Shown here piece by piece: positions 43,301 through 51,305 of a DNA stretch of 64,000 nucleotides. The notes beneath the pieces were generated by a model. That model saw nothing but the letters and a program-made list of their open reading frames with translations. It made no database searches and was not told the origin of the DNA. Numbering within the stretch: the stretch's first letter is position 1; each line of letters begins with the position of its first letter. Source of the DNA: Amycolatopsis sp. NBRC 101858. Its GTDB lineage: Bacteria; Actinomycetota; Actinomycetes; Mycobacteriales; Pseudonocardiaceae. The translations under genes and the position numbers were made by a program. The stretch spans positions 186,001-250,000 of the forward strand of contig NZ_BSTD01000001.1 in NCBI RefSeq assembly GCF_030269325.1. Reading direction: 5' to 3'.

Positions 43301-45240
43301 ATGTCGAGCCCGCCGACGACGTCGGTGAGCACCTCCAGGCCGGCTGACTGCTCGTCGAGCCGCTCGGCGACCGGGCCGGCCTCGGCGACCGTCGCGATCG
43401 CGGCCGCCCCGGCGACCAGCGCGTCCACCTCGGCGTGGTAGCCGGTGAACGCCTCCTCGCCCTGCAGGAATCGCACAGCGCGGTGCGCGGCCTCGGAAAA
43501 CTCCGTGTCCAGCTCGCCGATCAGCGTGTCGACGCGTGCGGTGTCGGCGTAGCGCAGCTCCCGCACGGTGACGAGGCGCCCCCGCGCCCGGTGCATTTCG
43601 GCGAGGCGGCGCACCCACGCGTCCGCCGTTTGCAGGGCCTCGCCGCGGACCCGCCGCACGAGGGACGCGGTGTCGGCCGCCACCGTTTCGACGGCCTCGG
43701 CCGCCTGCGCGGTGAGCGAAGTGACCGTCTCGAACTCGTCCAGCACCTGCTCGGCGGTGACCCGGACGTCGGACAGCGGCGAGCGCAGATCACCCAGCTC
43801 GGACTCGCCGAGCCAGTGGTAGTGGTCGAAGACCCGCGCGCACGCGGCGATCAGCGCCTCGAACACCGCCGCCGACGGCGCCATGTCCGCGATCATCGTC
43901 GTGATCGAGAGGCAGTCCGAGATCCCGCGGACGAGATCGGCGTTCCCGACGCGCTCCAGCGGCCCGGTCCCGGCGGGCTGGGACGCGGCGTAGGTGTCCG
44001 ACTGGAACGGCGTGCGCCACACCTGCATCGGGTGCACCCGGCTCGGTTCGTCGGACAGCGCGCGGAACAGGATCATCGTGCCGTCGTCGAACAGCGAGTA
44101 CCCGTGGCACGGGATCGGGTTGGCGACCTCCTTGCGGATCACGTTGTAGGGCAGGAGGAGCGAGCGTCCCTCGGCCCGCGCGTGGAAGACGTACAGCACG
44201 TCCTCGCCGTTGGGCGAGCGGATCACGCGCTCGAACTCGAGACCGTCCACTGTGGTGTCGAACGTCTTGCTCACGCCGGTGTCGAGGTAGTAGCCGCCGG
44301 GGAAGATGATGCCGTGGTCCTCGGGCAGCCGCTGGCACGCCTGCCCGATGCCGTCGAGCCGCACGACGTCCTGGGTGCGCGTGTTGAAGACCAGGTAGCG
44401 GTAGGTGGTTTCCTTGTACGGCAGCATGCGCAGCAGGATCAGCGGGCCGATCCGGGCGTAGGAGACCTCGGCGTCGGCGAGGCTCTGCAACGGCTCGTCG
44501 ACCGGCTCGGCGTAGACGCCGGCGCCGGTCTCGGTGTTGTTTTCGACCTTGACCGTCAGGTTGCCGCCGACGGTCTCGACGAACACCTCGTCCTCGATCG
44601 AGATGTGCGGGTGCCGGCCGAGGACGTGGTCCTCGCGCGTGGTTTCGACCCACTCGAAATCGTGCGACGGCGGGAACACGTGGTCGCGCTCACCGCGGTT
44701 GTCCAGGTAGGACACCGCACCGTCGGGCGCGATCCCCCACCGCAGCACCCGGATGTCTTCGGTGCGCGGGCCGATCTGGAACACCGCGAGCAGCTTCCCG
44801 TCCAGCCGGCGCAGCTGCAGCAGCTTCGCCTGGCGGTAGTACCGGTACAGCTCGCCGAAGTCCCGCGCGAACTGCTCGTCCCGCAGCAGCTCGGGCAGGT
44901 CCTGCGCGCTCACGTCGTCGAACCGGAACGCGTTTTCGTCGTGGCTGAAGCGCTGCAGCGAGAAGACGTCGTCGACCGCCGTCTCGGGCTTGAGCCCGAT
45001 GAAGACGTTGTAGCCGAACAACATCCGCCCGCCGACCGCGGCGATGTCCCGGGGCACGCAGTTGTTCGCGGTGCGGATGCGTTCGGTGCCGATCAGCGCG
45101 AGCTGCGCGCTGCCGAAGACCGCCAGCCGGCGCGCGTTGAGCTCGTCCGCGCGTTTCGCCAGCTCGGCCGCCTGGGCGGCCAGCCGGACGCGGAGCACGT
45201 CGTACGTGCCCGCGTCCAGCTCCGTCTCGGCCGTCGTCAC
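40369..45240 (-). CDS. Giant AAA-family ATPase ('DNA repair ATPase' type)
   Basis: 1623 residues. The N-terminal part (about 20-440) is beta-rich, with DELNARRLAVFGSAQLALIG and RMLFGYNVFIG. The middle (about 470-900) is long alpha-helical, probably coiled coil (LEVLTDVVGGLDIADAV; DARRRELLETEGRAEF). The AAA module is C-terminal: Walker A SPPGYGKTTLMEYVASRLG near residue 1260, Walker B NVLLYLDDIQHTSPELLQ near 1327, sensor-like FAVCMAGNPYTEQGKRF, arginine-containing IPDMLANRADVWNLGD. Databases name such proteins 'DNA repair ATPase', but no nuclease or helicase motif is seen. GTG start overlaps the flotillin stop. Operon order is NfeD-like, flotillin, ATPase, small protein, which points to a membrane-associated remodelling role. 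Confidence 0.88.
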   Translation of the reverse strand: MTTAETELDAGTYDVLRVRLAAQAAELAKRADELNARRLAVFGSAQLALIGTERIRTANNCVPRDIAAVGGRMLFGYNVFIGLKPETAVDDVFSLQRFSHDENAFRFDDVSAQDLPELLRDEQFARDFGELYRYYRQAKLLQLRRLDGKLLAVFQIGPRTEDIRVLRWGIAPDGAVSYLDNRGERDHVFPPSHDFEWVETTREDHVLGRHPHISIEDEVFVETVGGNLTVKVENNTETGAGVYAEPVDEPLQSLADAEVSYARIGPLILLRMLPYKETTYRYLVFNTRTQDVVRLDGIGQACQRLPEDHGIIFPGGYYLDTGVSKTFDTTVDGLEFERVIRSPNGEDVLYVFHARAEGRSLLLPYNVIRKEVANPIPCHGYSLFDDGTMILFRALSDEPSRVHPMQVWRTPFQSDTYAASQPAGTGPLERVGNADLVRGISDCLSITTMIADMAPSAAVFEALIAACARVFDHYHWLGESELGDLRSPLSDVRVTAEQVLDEFETVTSLTAQAAEAVETVAADTASLVRRVRGEALQTADAWVRRLAEMHRARGRLVTVRELRYADTARVDTLIGELDTEFSEAAHRAVRFLQGEEAFTGYHAEVDALVAGAAAIATVAEAGPVAERLDEQSAGLEVLTDVVGGLDIADAVVRTKILERVGEVIGAVNRARATLDARRRELLETEGRAEFAAEFALLAQAITGGLAVADTPERCDEQLGRLLLQLENLESRFGEFDDFLTSLGEKRTDVYEAFSSRKQALLDERARRADRLVDSADRILGSVTRRVGSLGSVDEINTYFAADPMVSKLRSVVEDLRALGDQVRAEELEGRVKAARQEAGRGLRDRLDLYGEGGETIRLGRSTFAVNTQDIDLTMVPHEGAMKFAITGTDYRAPVRDGVFEATRPYWDQLLVSESPEVYRAEYLATSILAERPVAELVEADLLDVVRSVAGERYDEGYARGVHDHDAAAILAALLRLRSAAGLLRYPPAARAAAQLFWAFGADERAKAAWTTRAASLGRVREAFGHPKAMDDLARELTDAMTAFLDGAGLGLEAEFAGEYLVEELAVAQPGFVTHGGARTVLDKFRLDRRSFAEDLRSLDALADRYQLADAWLRSFVDAAGLPADELPEAVAIELCDLPRYDSSATLTTTVDGLLGSHPRITGRSVTLRLDEVLARTHRFRRDRVPGFRAYQRLRNELVAAERDRLRLDEYKPKVMSAFVRNRLLDEVYLPLIGDNLAKQLGATGDARRTDQSGLLLLISPPGYGKTTLMEYVASRLGLVFVKVNGPALGHDVTSVDPADAPNATARQEVEKISFALEQGNNVLLYLDDIQHTSPELLQKFISLCDAQRRMEGVWEGRTRTYDLRGKRFAVCMAGNPYTEQGKRFRIPDMLANRADVWNLGDVLSGKEDLFALSYVENSLTSNSVLAPLVSRERSDVDVLVRMARGDGSVRADQLSQAYSATELEQILAVLRKLLRVQRTVLANNRAYIASAAQADASRTEPPFQLQGSYRNMNKLAERIVPAMNDAELEALIDDHYAGEAQTLTSGAEANLLKLAELRGRLSEEQARRWTDVKAAYLRAQALGGDDEDPMSRAVGAVGLLADRVGAVETAIERAGQRLVREEA

Positions 45241-47246
45241 TGCTTCGCGGCGACGACGGTGGCGACCGACGTCTCGGCGAGGCCGAGCCGCTGCGCCGTG
45301 GTCATCAGCTCACGGAGCTTGTCCGTGTCCGGGCCGCCGGCCTGCAGCTGCTTCGCCAGGAAGGCCGACAGCGTCAGGTTCTTCACGTCTTCGGTGCTCA
45401 CCGCGCCGATCAGCTTGGCGAGGTCGTCGGTGAAGCTGGCCGACCCGTCGAGGTAGGGCCGCGCGAGCGACTGGACGACGTCGGAGTGCTGCACGAAGCC
45501 GTCGACGCTCTTGCCGAGGCCGATCGAGCCGACGATCCGGTCGAAGAACATGGTCTCGCCGCCGACGATGTCGATGTCGGCCTTCTCCAGCCCGACGCTC
45601 AGCACGGTCGCCTGCGCCTCGGCGACGTCCCGCTGCACGCCGAGCGCGGCCAGCCGGATCTCCTTCTCCGCTTCCAGCCGCAGCCGGTACTCCTCGTGCT
45701 CGCGGCTCGCGCTGTCGAGCGCGGCCATCGCGGCGGCCTTCTCGGTGAGGCCCTCGGCCTCGCCCTTCAGCTTGTCGCGCAGCGCCTCGGCGACCACGAT
45801 CGCCTTCTCGCGTTCGACGATCGCTTCGGCGCGGCCGACCTTCTCCAGTGCGTCGGCGTCGCGCTCCTTGACCAGTGCCGCGGCGAGCCCGGCGGCGGCC
45901 TCCTCGGCCTGGATGCCCTCCGCCAGCCGGATCTTGGCCCGCGTCTCCAGCTCGGCGGTCTGCTGGCGCGCCTCGGCGAGGGTCAGCTCCTCGCGTGCCT
46001 TGTGCTTGGCGGCCTGCTCCGACGCCTCGGCGGCCTTGATGCCCTTGACCAGGTTCTCCTGCGCTTCGGCTTCGGCACGGATGACGACGGCCTCGCGCGT
46101 GCGCTGGGCCTCCTCGACCACCCGCAGCTTCTTGATGTTCTCTTCCTGCTCCGCGACGGTCTTCTCGACGGCGATCCGTTCGCGGATCACCTCGGCGATC
46201 GACCGCTTCTCCGTTTCGAGTTCCTTGTCCTTCGAGATCCGGGAAAGCTCGGTCTCGCGCTCGCGGCCGATCACTTCGAGGAGGCGGTCCTTTTCGATCC
46301 GCTCGGACTCGATGGCGATGACGCGTTCGCGGTTCTTGCCGGCGACTTCGATTTCACGCTGCTGGTTCTGCTGCTGGATACCGAGCTGCTCGTCGGTGCG
46401 CAGCTGCGCGGCCTGCGCCTTGAGCCGCTCCTCGGCCTGCACCTTGAAGATTTCCGCCTCTTCACGCGCCCGCATGGTCTCGACCTCACGGCGCTGCTTG
46501 ATCTCCGCGTCGGCCTGGCGCCGCTCCAGTTCGAGGATCGCCTCGCGGGCGTCGACGTTCTGGCGCGTGATTTCCTTCTCTTCGTGGCGGCGGAATTCGT
46601 TGGTGCGCACGTGTTCGATCGCGGTCAGCTCGGTGATCTTGCGAATACCCTGCGCGTCCAGGATGTTCGCCGCGTCGAGCGACGTCATCGGCGTCTGCTC
46701 GAGGTAGTCGATCGCCGCGTCCTCGAGGCTGTACCCGTTCAGGTCGGTGCCGATGACGCGGATGATCTGGTCGCGGAACTCGTTGCGCTTGGTGTAGAGG
46801 TCGACGAAGTCGAGCTGCTTGCCGACGGTTTTCAGCGCCTCGGAGAACTTCGCGCTGAACAGCGCCTGCAACGTCGTCTCGTCGCTCGCGCGTTCGGTGC
46901 CGATGGCCTGCGCCACCTTCACCACGTCCTCGGCCGTCTTGTTGACCCGCACGAAGAACGAAATCCGGATGTCGGCGCGGATGTTGTCCCGGCAGATCAG
47001 GCCTTCCTGGCCGGTGCGCTCGATGTCGATCGTCTTCACCGAGATGTCCATGACCTCGGACTTGTGCAGCACGGGCAGCACGACGGCGCCGGTGAAGGTG
47101 ACGTCGACCTTGCGCACCTTGGAGATGATCAGCGCCTTGCCCTGCGGCACCTTCCGGAACAGCCGGCTCACGACGAACAACAGCACCAGCAGGATCAGCA
47201 CCACGACGGCGATCAACACGCCGGCACCCAGGCCGATGGCATCCAT
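45237..47246 (-). CDS. Flotillin/SPFH-domain protein
   Basis: 669 residues. An N-terminal membrane helix (VLIAVVVLILLVLLFVVSRLF, about 8-30) is followed by an SPFH/band-7 domain (about 32-220; VPQGKALIISKV, ISVKTIDIERTGQEGLICRDNI). A very long charged helical region with EA-rich repeats (about 220-560; QNVDAREAILELERRQAD, VIRAEAEAQENLVKGIKAAE) and a C-terminal region with VGLEKADIDIVGGETMFFDRI follow. This is the YqiK/FloT type that builds membrane microdomains with the coiled coil in the cytoplasm. ATG is three bases after the NfeD-like gene; stop overlaps the ATPase start. Confidence 0.95.
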   Translation of the reverse strand: MDAIGLGAGVLIAVVVLILLVLLFVVSRLFRKVPQGKALIISKVRKVDVTFTGAVVLPVLHKSEVMDISVKTIDIERTGQEGLICRDNIRADIRISFFVRVNKTAEDVVKVAQAIGTERASDETTLQALFSAKFSEALKTVGKQLDFVDLYTKRNEFRDQIIRVIGTDLNGYSLEDAAIDYLEQTPMTSLDAANILDAQGIRKITELTAIEHVRTNEFRRHEEKEITRQNVDAREAILELERRQADAEIKQRREVETMRAREEAEIFKVQAEERLKAQAAQLRTDEQLGIQQQNQQREIEVAGKNRERVIAIESERIEKDRLLEVIGRERETELSRISKDKELETEKRSIAEVIRERIAVEKTVAEQEENIKKLRVVEEAQRTREAVVIRAEAEAQENLVKGIKAAEASEQAAKHKAREELTLAEARQQTAELETRAKIRLAEGIQAEEAAAGLAAALVKERDADALEKVGRAEAIVEREKAIVVAEALRDKLKGEAEGLTEKAAAMAALDSASREHEEYRLRLEAEKEIRLAALGVQRDVAEAQATVLSVGLEKADIDIVGGETMFFDRIVGSIGLGKSVDGFVQHSDVVQSLARPYLDGSASFTDDLAKLIGAVSTEDVKNLTLSAFLAKQLQAGGPDTDKLRELMTTAQRLGLAETSVATVVAAKQ

Positions 47247-47249
47247 GCG

Positions 47250-47825
47250 TCAGTCCTTTTCTGCTTCGAGTTCCAGCGGGCTGACCCAGAAGAACTCACC
47301 CGCGCTGTCGTAGTCGTAGATGACCACGCGGCTGCCCAGCCCGAGGTTGCCTTCGCCGGCGAGCCGGATGGAGATGATCGCCGACGCCCCGTCGGCGGCG
47401 GCCACTTCGCCCTGCCCGAAGTCCTCGGTGACGGTCGAGGTCCGGACCACGGCGACCCGGCCGACGAAGTCCTGCCGGCTCGGCGCGGCCCCGGCGAAGA
47501 CGCGCCGCAACGGCACGACGACCAGCCGGGTCCCGAGCGCCCCGAGCACGAGAGCGGCCAGCAGGACACCCACCCCGAGCCCGACCCGCAAGGGCGTGCT
47601 CACGCCGTCGATGAGAACGGTCCCGACGAGACTGAGAAACCAGCTGAAAGCGACGAGCAGCGACAGCGAAATGGGCAGCGGAACCCCGCCGAAGAACCCG
47701 ATGTCACCGTCCTCGACGTCGAGCACCCCGACGAGGGCCAGCACCCAGTACCCGATGACGACGATCAGCAGGAAGCTGAAGAGCACGGCGGGAAATGCCA
47801 AAGCCGCGGTGACGAACCCGCTCAT
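47250..47825 (-). CDS. NfeD-like OB-fold membrane protein (YqiJ type)
   Basis: 191 residues with three to four membrane helices at the N-terminus (SFLLIVVIGYWVLALVGVL, PISLSLLVAFSWFLSLVGTVLI, LRVGLGVGVLLAALVLGALG) and a C-terminal OB-fold domain at about 115-185 (QDFVGRVAVVRTSTVTEDFGQGEV, SRVVIYDYDSAGEFFWVSP). NfeD-type proteins with an OB fold are regular partners of flotillins. It is the first gene of the four-gene operon. About 150 bases upstream contain no gene and should hold the operon promoter. Confidence 0.87.
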   Translation of the reverse strand: MSGFVTAALAFPAVLFSFLLIVVIGYWVLALVGVLDVEDGDIGFFGGVPLPISLSLLVAFSWFLSLVGTVLIDGVSTPLRVGLGVGVLLAALVLGALGTRLVVVPLRRVFAGAAPSRQDFVGRVAVVRTSTVTEDFGQGEVAAADGASAIISIRLAGEGNLGLGSRVVIYDYDSAGEFFWVSPLELEAEKD

Positions 47826-47977
47826 CCGACGTCGTTCCTTCCCCCAAGGAAGGGCCCGGCACTCCAGAGCCCTGGCCAGCGACTATAACCGGCGGGCGAG
47901 GGCGGGGAAGAACATTTCGGACACGAACCGGTCACACCGGTGTCCGGGTCTGCGGAGCTGTCGAGCCTTCCGCCGGG

Positions 47978-48880
47978 CTAGGTCGTGGTCACGCCGCCGC
48001 GCTGCCACATTTCGTAGTTTCCGCATTCTGCCGTGGTCTCGGCCGCCTCCTGGGCCGCCGTGAAGAAATCCGCGACCATCGGTGAGGTGCGGGATGCCGC
48101 CGTCGCGAGGCACACCTGTTCGGGTGCCAGGTCCGGGATGGGCACGTAGCTGATGTCCGGGTGGGAGTAGAACACCGTCGCCGAACGGGCCAGGAACGAG
48201 ATGCCCCGGCCGGCCGCCACCTGCTCGAGCGTTTCCTCCACCCCGCGCACCACGTGTCCCGCGTTGGGATGTGGGCGTCCGGTGGGCTGCGTGCCCGGAT
48301 CGGCGTGCCCGATCAAAGGCTCACCGGCCAGGTCGGCTTCGGTGACTTCCTCCTTGCCGGCCAGCCGGTGGCCGGCGGGCAGCACCACCACCCGTGGTTC
48401 GGTGTAGAGCGGGGCGACGCGCAGGCCGGTCTCGTCGATGGGCAGGCGCACGTAGCCGATGTCGATGCTGCCGTCGAGGAGCATCGGGGCCTGGTCGTCC
48501 CACTCGATCCGTTGCACGTCAACCACAACGTCCGGGTGCCGGGCGGCGAACCGTTGCACCGCCGGGATTACGGTGACGCCCGCCCGGAAGCCGACCGTCA
48601 GCCGCCGGCTGCCGCGCGCGGCCGCGGTCACCCGGTGACGCGCCGCTTGCGCGGAGGCCAGCAGTGGGCCGGCGTCGGCCTGCAGCTGCCGGCCGGCGTC
48701 GGTCAGCGCCACGCCGTGGCTGTCCCTGGTGAACAGCGGGGTGCCGAGATCCTGTTCCAGCGCGCGGATCTGCCGGCTGAGCACCGGCTGTGCGATGTGC
48801 AGCTCGTCAGCGGCGCGGCCGAAGTGCAGCTTGTCGGCGACGGCGGCGAAGTAGCGCAGCTTGCGCAGGTCCAGATCCAC
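47978..48880 (-). CDS. LysR-family transcriptional regulator
   Basis: 300 residues from a GTG start behind GGGAGG. The HTH is LRKLRYFAAVADKLHFGRAADELHIAQPVLSRQIRALEQDLGTPLFTR. The effector domain (about 95-290) includes LTVGFRAGVTVIPAVQRFAARHP and VVVLPAGHRLAGKEEV. It is divergent from the frameshifted dinucleotide-binding gene and the epimerase, which are its probable targets. The upstream frame extension is discarded since LysR proteins begin at this Met/Val-Asp-Leu. Confidence 0.93.
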   Translation of the reverse strand: MDLDLRKLRYFAAVADKLHFGRAADELHIAQPVLSRQIRALEQDLGTPLFTRDSHGVALTDAGRQLQADAGPLLASAQAARHRVTAAARGSRRLTVGFRAGVTVIPAVQRFAARHPDVVVDVQRIEWDDQAPMLLDGSIDIGYVRLPIDETGLRVAPLYTEPRVVVLPAGHRLAGKEEVTEADLAGEPLIGHADPGTQPTGRPHPNAGHVVRGVEETLEQVAAGRGISFLARSATVFYSHPDISYVPIPDLAPEQVCLATAASRTSPMVADFFTAAQEAAETTAECGNYEMWQRGGVTTT

Positions 48881-49003
48881 GGCGCCTCCCGGTCCGGCGA
48901 TGTCTTCAGGGTATCGCAGCAGCTGTAAGAGGTCTTGGACACGCATTCGGGCCGCTGGCAGCCTCGGGAACACAAGCGCCCGACTCCCGGAAAGCAGCAC
49001 ATC

Positions 49004-49626
49004 ATGAGCAGCATCAGCATCATCGGCCTGGGAAGCATGGCCCGCGCCATCGGAGCGCGCGCGATCGAGGCCGGCCACACCGTCGAGGTCATCGGCCGCG
49101 ACGCCGCCGCGGCCACCGACCTGGCCGCCGCGCTCGGCGGCGGCGCCACGACCGGAGAATTCGGCGCCACCCCCGCCGGCGACCTCGTCGTCCTCGCCGT
49201 GCCGCACGCCGGCGGCGTGCCGGTCGTCACCCGGTACGGGGACGCGCTGGCCGGCAAGGTCGTCATCGACTCTCCAACACGTTCGCCGGCCCCGACGACA
49301 CCGTGCTGGTCACCCCGGAGGGCGGCTCCGGTGCGCAGGAGATCGCCAAGGCCGCCCCGGCGAGCGCGCACGTGGTCAAGGCGTTCAACACCGTCTTCGG
49401 TCACGTCCTGGCGCGGGGTGGCCCGCTGGACGTGCTCGTCGCCGGCGACGACGCGGGCGCCAAGGCGAGCGTGTCGGCGTTCATCGAAAGCCTCGGGCTG
49501 CGCCCGCGGGATGCCGGCAGCCTGGAGATGGCGCACTGGCTGGAAGGTGCCGGCCTGCTGCTGATGGGCCTGGCCCGCAGCGGCGCGGGATTCAACCTCG
49601 CGCTCGGCGTCACCGTCCTCGACTGA
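49004..49626 (+). pseudogene. NADP-dependent oxidoreductase of the F420:NADP-reductase type, one frameshift
   Basis: Two halves in different frames together make a protein of about 207 residues closely similar to the intact paralogue at 52071. Half 1 (49004 to about 49272) reads SSISIIGLGSMARAIGARA ... DALAGKVVID. Half 2 (about 49272 to 49626) reads SNTFAGPDDTVLVTPEGGSG ... HVVKAFNTVFGHVLARGG ... MAHWLEGAGLLLMGLA. The paralogue has VDISNPF where this gene has GACTCTCCAAC, so one base, the A of an ATC codon, is missing near 49271. The N-terminal GLGSMA is the Rossmann loop. It may be a real recent inactivation or a sequencing error. Confidence 0.8.
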
Positions 49627-49663
49627 GCACCGGCTCACCCACCCCACAAGGAGCATCACGAGC

Positions 49664-50605
49664 ATGCGCGTTTTCGTCACGGGCGGGACCGGCCACGCCG
49701 GCTCGTTCGTCGTCCCGGAGCTCATCGCCGCCGGGCACGAGGTCACCGGCCTGGCCCGGTCGGACGCCTCCGCGGCGGCGTTGTCCGCACTCGGCGCGAA
49801 GGTGCGTCGCGGCAGCCTCGAGGATCTCGACGGGCTCAAGGAGGCGGCCGCCGAATCCGACGGCGTCATCCACGTCGCGCACCGGCAGGACCTGCTTCCG
49901 GCCGGCGGGATGGACGCGGTGGCCGCCGCGGAGCTCCCGGTCGTGCACGCGTACGGCGAGGCACTGGCGGGAACCGGAAAGCCGCTGGTCGCGGCCGGGA
50001 GCATCGGTTCGCCGGGGAACGGGAGGACCCTGCACCGGCCGGCCACCGAGGAGGACCCGGCCCTTCCGGTCCGCGACGAGCACAAGGGCACCCTGCGGGC
50101 TCGCAACGTCGTGGAAGCCGCCGTGACCGGCCTCGCCGAGCGGGGAGTGCGGTCTTCAGTGGTGCGACTCCCCACCATCGTGCACAGCACGACGGATGCG
50201 GGCTTCCTCACCACACTGATCGCCGTCGCGCGGGAGAAGGGCTTCGCCGGCTACCCCGGAGACGGTGCGAACCGGTGGAACGCGGTGCACGCCCGCGATG
50301 CCGCCTCCGTGTTCCGCCTGGCGCTGGAGAAGGGCCCGGCCGGCCGGTACTGGCACGCGGTCGAGGGCGAGGGCATCCCGTTCCGCGAGATCGCGGAGGC
50401 GATCGGCAGCCGGCTGGGCGTGCCCGCCGTGCGCATTCCGTCCGACGAGCTGGTGCTGCCGGGGTACTTCGGGTTCCTCACGGCCGTGGTCACGCTCGAT
50501 CTTCCGGTGTCCAGCCTCATCACCCGCCGGACCCTCGGCTGGAAGCCCGTCCGGCCCGGCCTGCTGGCCGATCTGGACAACGGTCATTACTTCCCGGCTG
50601 CCTGA
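49664..50605 (+). CDS. Atypical SDR / NAD-dependent epimerase-dehydratase
   Basis: 313 residues with the N-terminal nucleotide motif VFVTGGTGHAGSFVVPELIAAGHEV, AVARSDASAAAL-like GLARSDASAAALSALGA and GSLEDLDGLKEAAAESDGVIHVA. The usual YxxxK is replaced by a variant arrangement (HAYGEALAGTGKPL), as in many atypical extended SDRs acting on small ketones. The C-terminal half has GANRWNAVHARDAASVFRLALEK and PFREIAEAIGSRLG. It follows the frameshifted gene by 37 bases in a probable transcript. The end overlaps the convergent TetR gene by 19 bases. Confidence 0.88.
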   Translation: MRVFVTGGTGHAGSFVVPELIAAGHEVTGLARSDASAAALSALGAKVRRGSLEDLDGLKEAAAESDGVIHVAHRQDLLPAGGMDAVAAAELPVVHAYGEALAGTGKPLVAAGSIGSPGNGRTLHRPATEEDPALPVRDEHKGTLRARNVVEAAVTGLAERGVRSSVVRLPTIVHSTTDAGFLTTLIAVAREKGFAGYPGDGANRWNAVHARDAASVFRLALEKGPAGRYWHAVEGEGIPFREIAEAIGSRLGVPAVRIPSDELVLPGYFGFLTAVVTLDLPVSSLITRRTLGWKPVRPGLLADLDNGHYFPAA

Positions 50606-51195
50606 GGGAAAGGACGTGCGGCACCGGCCGGGATGGCGTTGTCGATGAGGACGGCGGCGATGGCGGCGGCTGCGGGGAAGCAATCGCTGTCGAGCACCCG
50701 GGTGCGGGCCGACGCGCCGTCGATGAGCAGCGCCAGCTGTTCGCCCAGCTGCCCGGGATCGGTGGCGCCGGCCTCGCGGGCGGTTTCGGCTAGCCGCGCG
50801 GCGATGGCGGTCTTGTATTCGCGCGCGCATTCGGCCGCCGGGTGCCGGGGGTCGTGGAGTTCGACCGCCGCTCCGATGTACGGGCACAGCGGGGTGGACG
50901 CCGGCACGTCGAAGGCGGCGAGCAGCCGTTCGCGGGGCGTGAGGTCGGTGCGGTCGAACACCCCGGGCAGGACGTCGGGATCGAAGCGGCGCAGGTACTC
51001 GGCGACCAGTTCGTCCTTGCCGGCGAAGTGCTGGTAGACCGTGTGCTTCGAGACCTGGGCCGTCGCGCAGAGCTGGTCCATGCCGGTGCGGTTGATGCCC
51101 TGGTCGCGGAACAGCTGCTGTGACGCGCCGAGGATCCGCTCGCGCGCGCCCCTGCCCCGGCGGCGGCCTCGAGGCCCCTTCTCCAACTCCGTCAT
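50587..51195 (-). CDS. TetR-family transcriptional regulator
   Basis: 202 residues. HTH: ERILGASQQLFRDQGINRTGMDQLCATAQVSKHTVYQHFAGKDELVAEYLRRF. The C-terminal effector part (about 75-195) starts with RERLLAAFDVPASTPLCPYIGA. N-terminal MTELEKGPRGRRRGRG is basic. It is divergent from the SDR gene at 51306, and two copies of a 16-base element lie between them, so it most probably represses itself and the SDR/oxidoreductase pair. Confidence 0.93.
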   Translation of the reverse strand: MTELEKGPRGRRRGRGARERILGASQQLFRDQGINRTGMDQLCATAQVSKHTVYQHFAGKDELVAEYLRRFDPDVLPGVFDRTDLTPRERLLAAFDVPASTPLCPYIGAAVELHDPRHPAAECAREYKTAIAARLAETAREAGATDPGQLGEQLALLIDGASARTRVLDSDCFPAAAAIAAVLIDNAIPAGAARPFPQAAGK

Positions 51196-51217
51196 GCGGC
51201 CAGCATAGCCGACGCGA

Positions 51218-51293
51218 GTACCGATCGGTGTACATAACTTGCCCCTCGGGTGACCCGTCCGCTACGTTAACCACACAGATCGGTACACATAAC
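51218..51293. promoter_or_regulatory. Two TetR-type operators between tetR and SDR genes
   Basis: GATCGGTGTACATAAC at 51223-51238 and GATCGGTACACATAAC at 51278-51293 match in 14 of 16 bases. The first is part of a quasi-palindrome, GTACCGATCGGTGTAC (51218-51233). They lie 55 bases apart, one near each divergent start, with the second directly before the AGAGGAG ribosome site of the SDR gene. Confidence 0.7.
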
Positions 51294-51305
51294 AGAGGAG
51301 CGATC

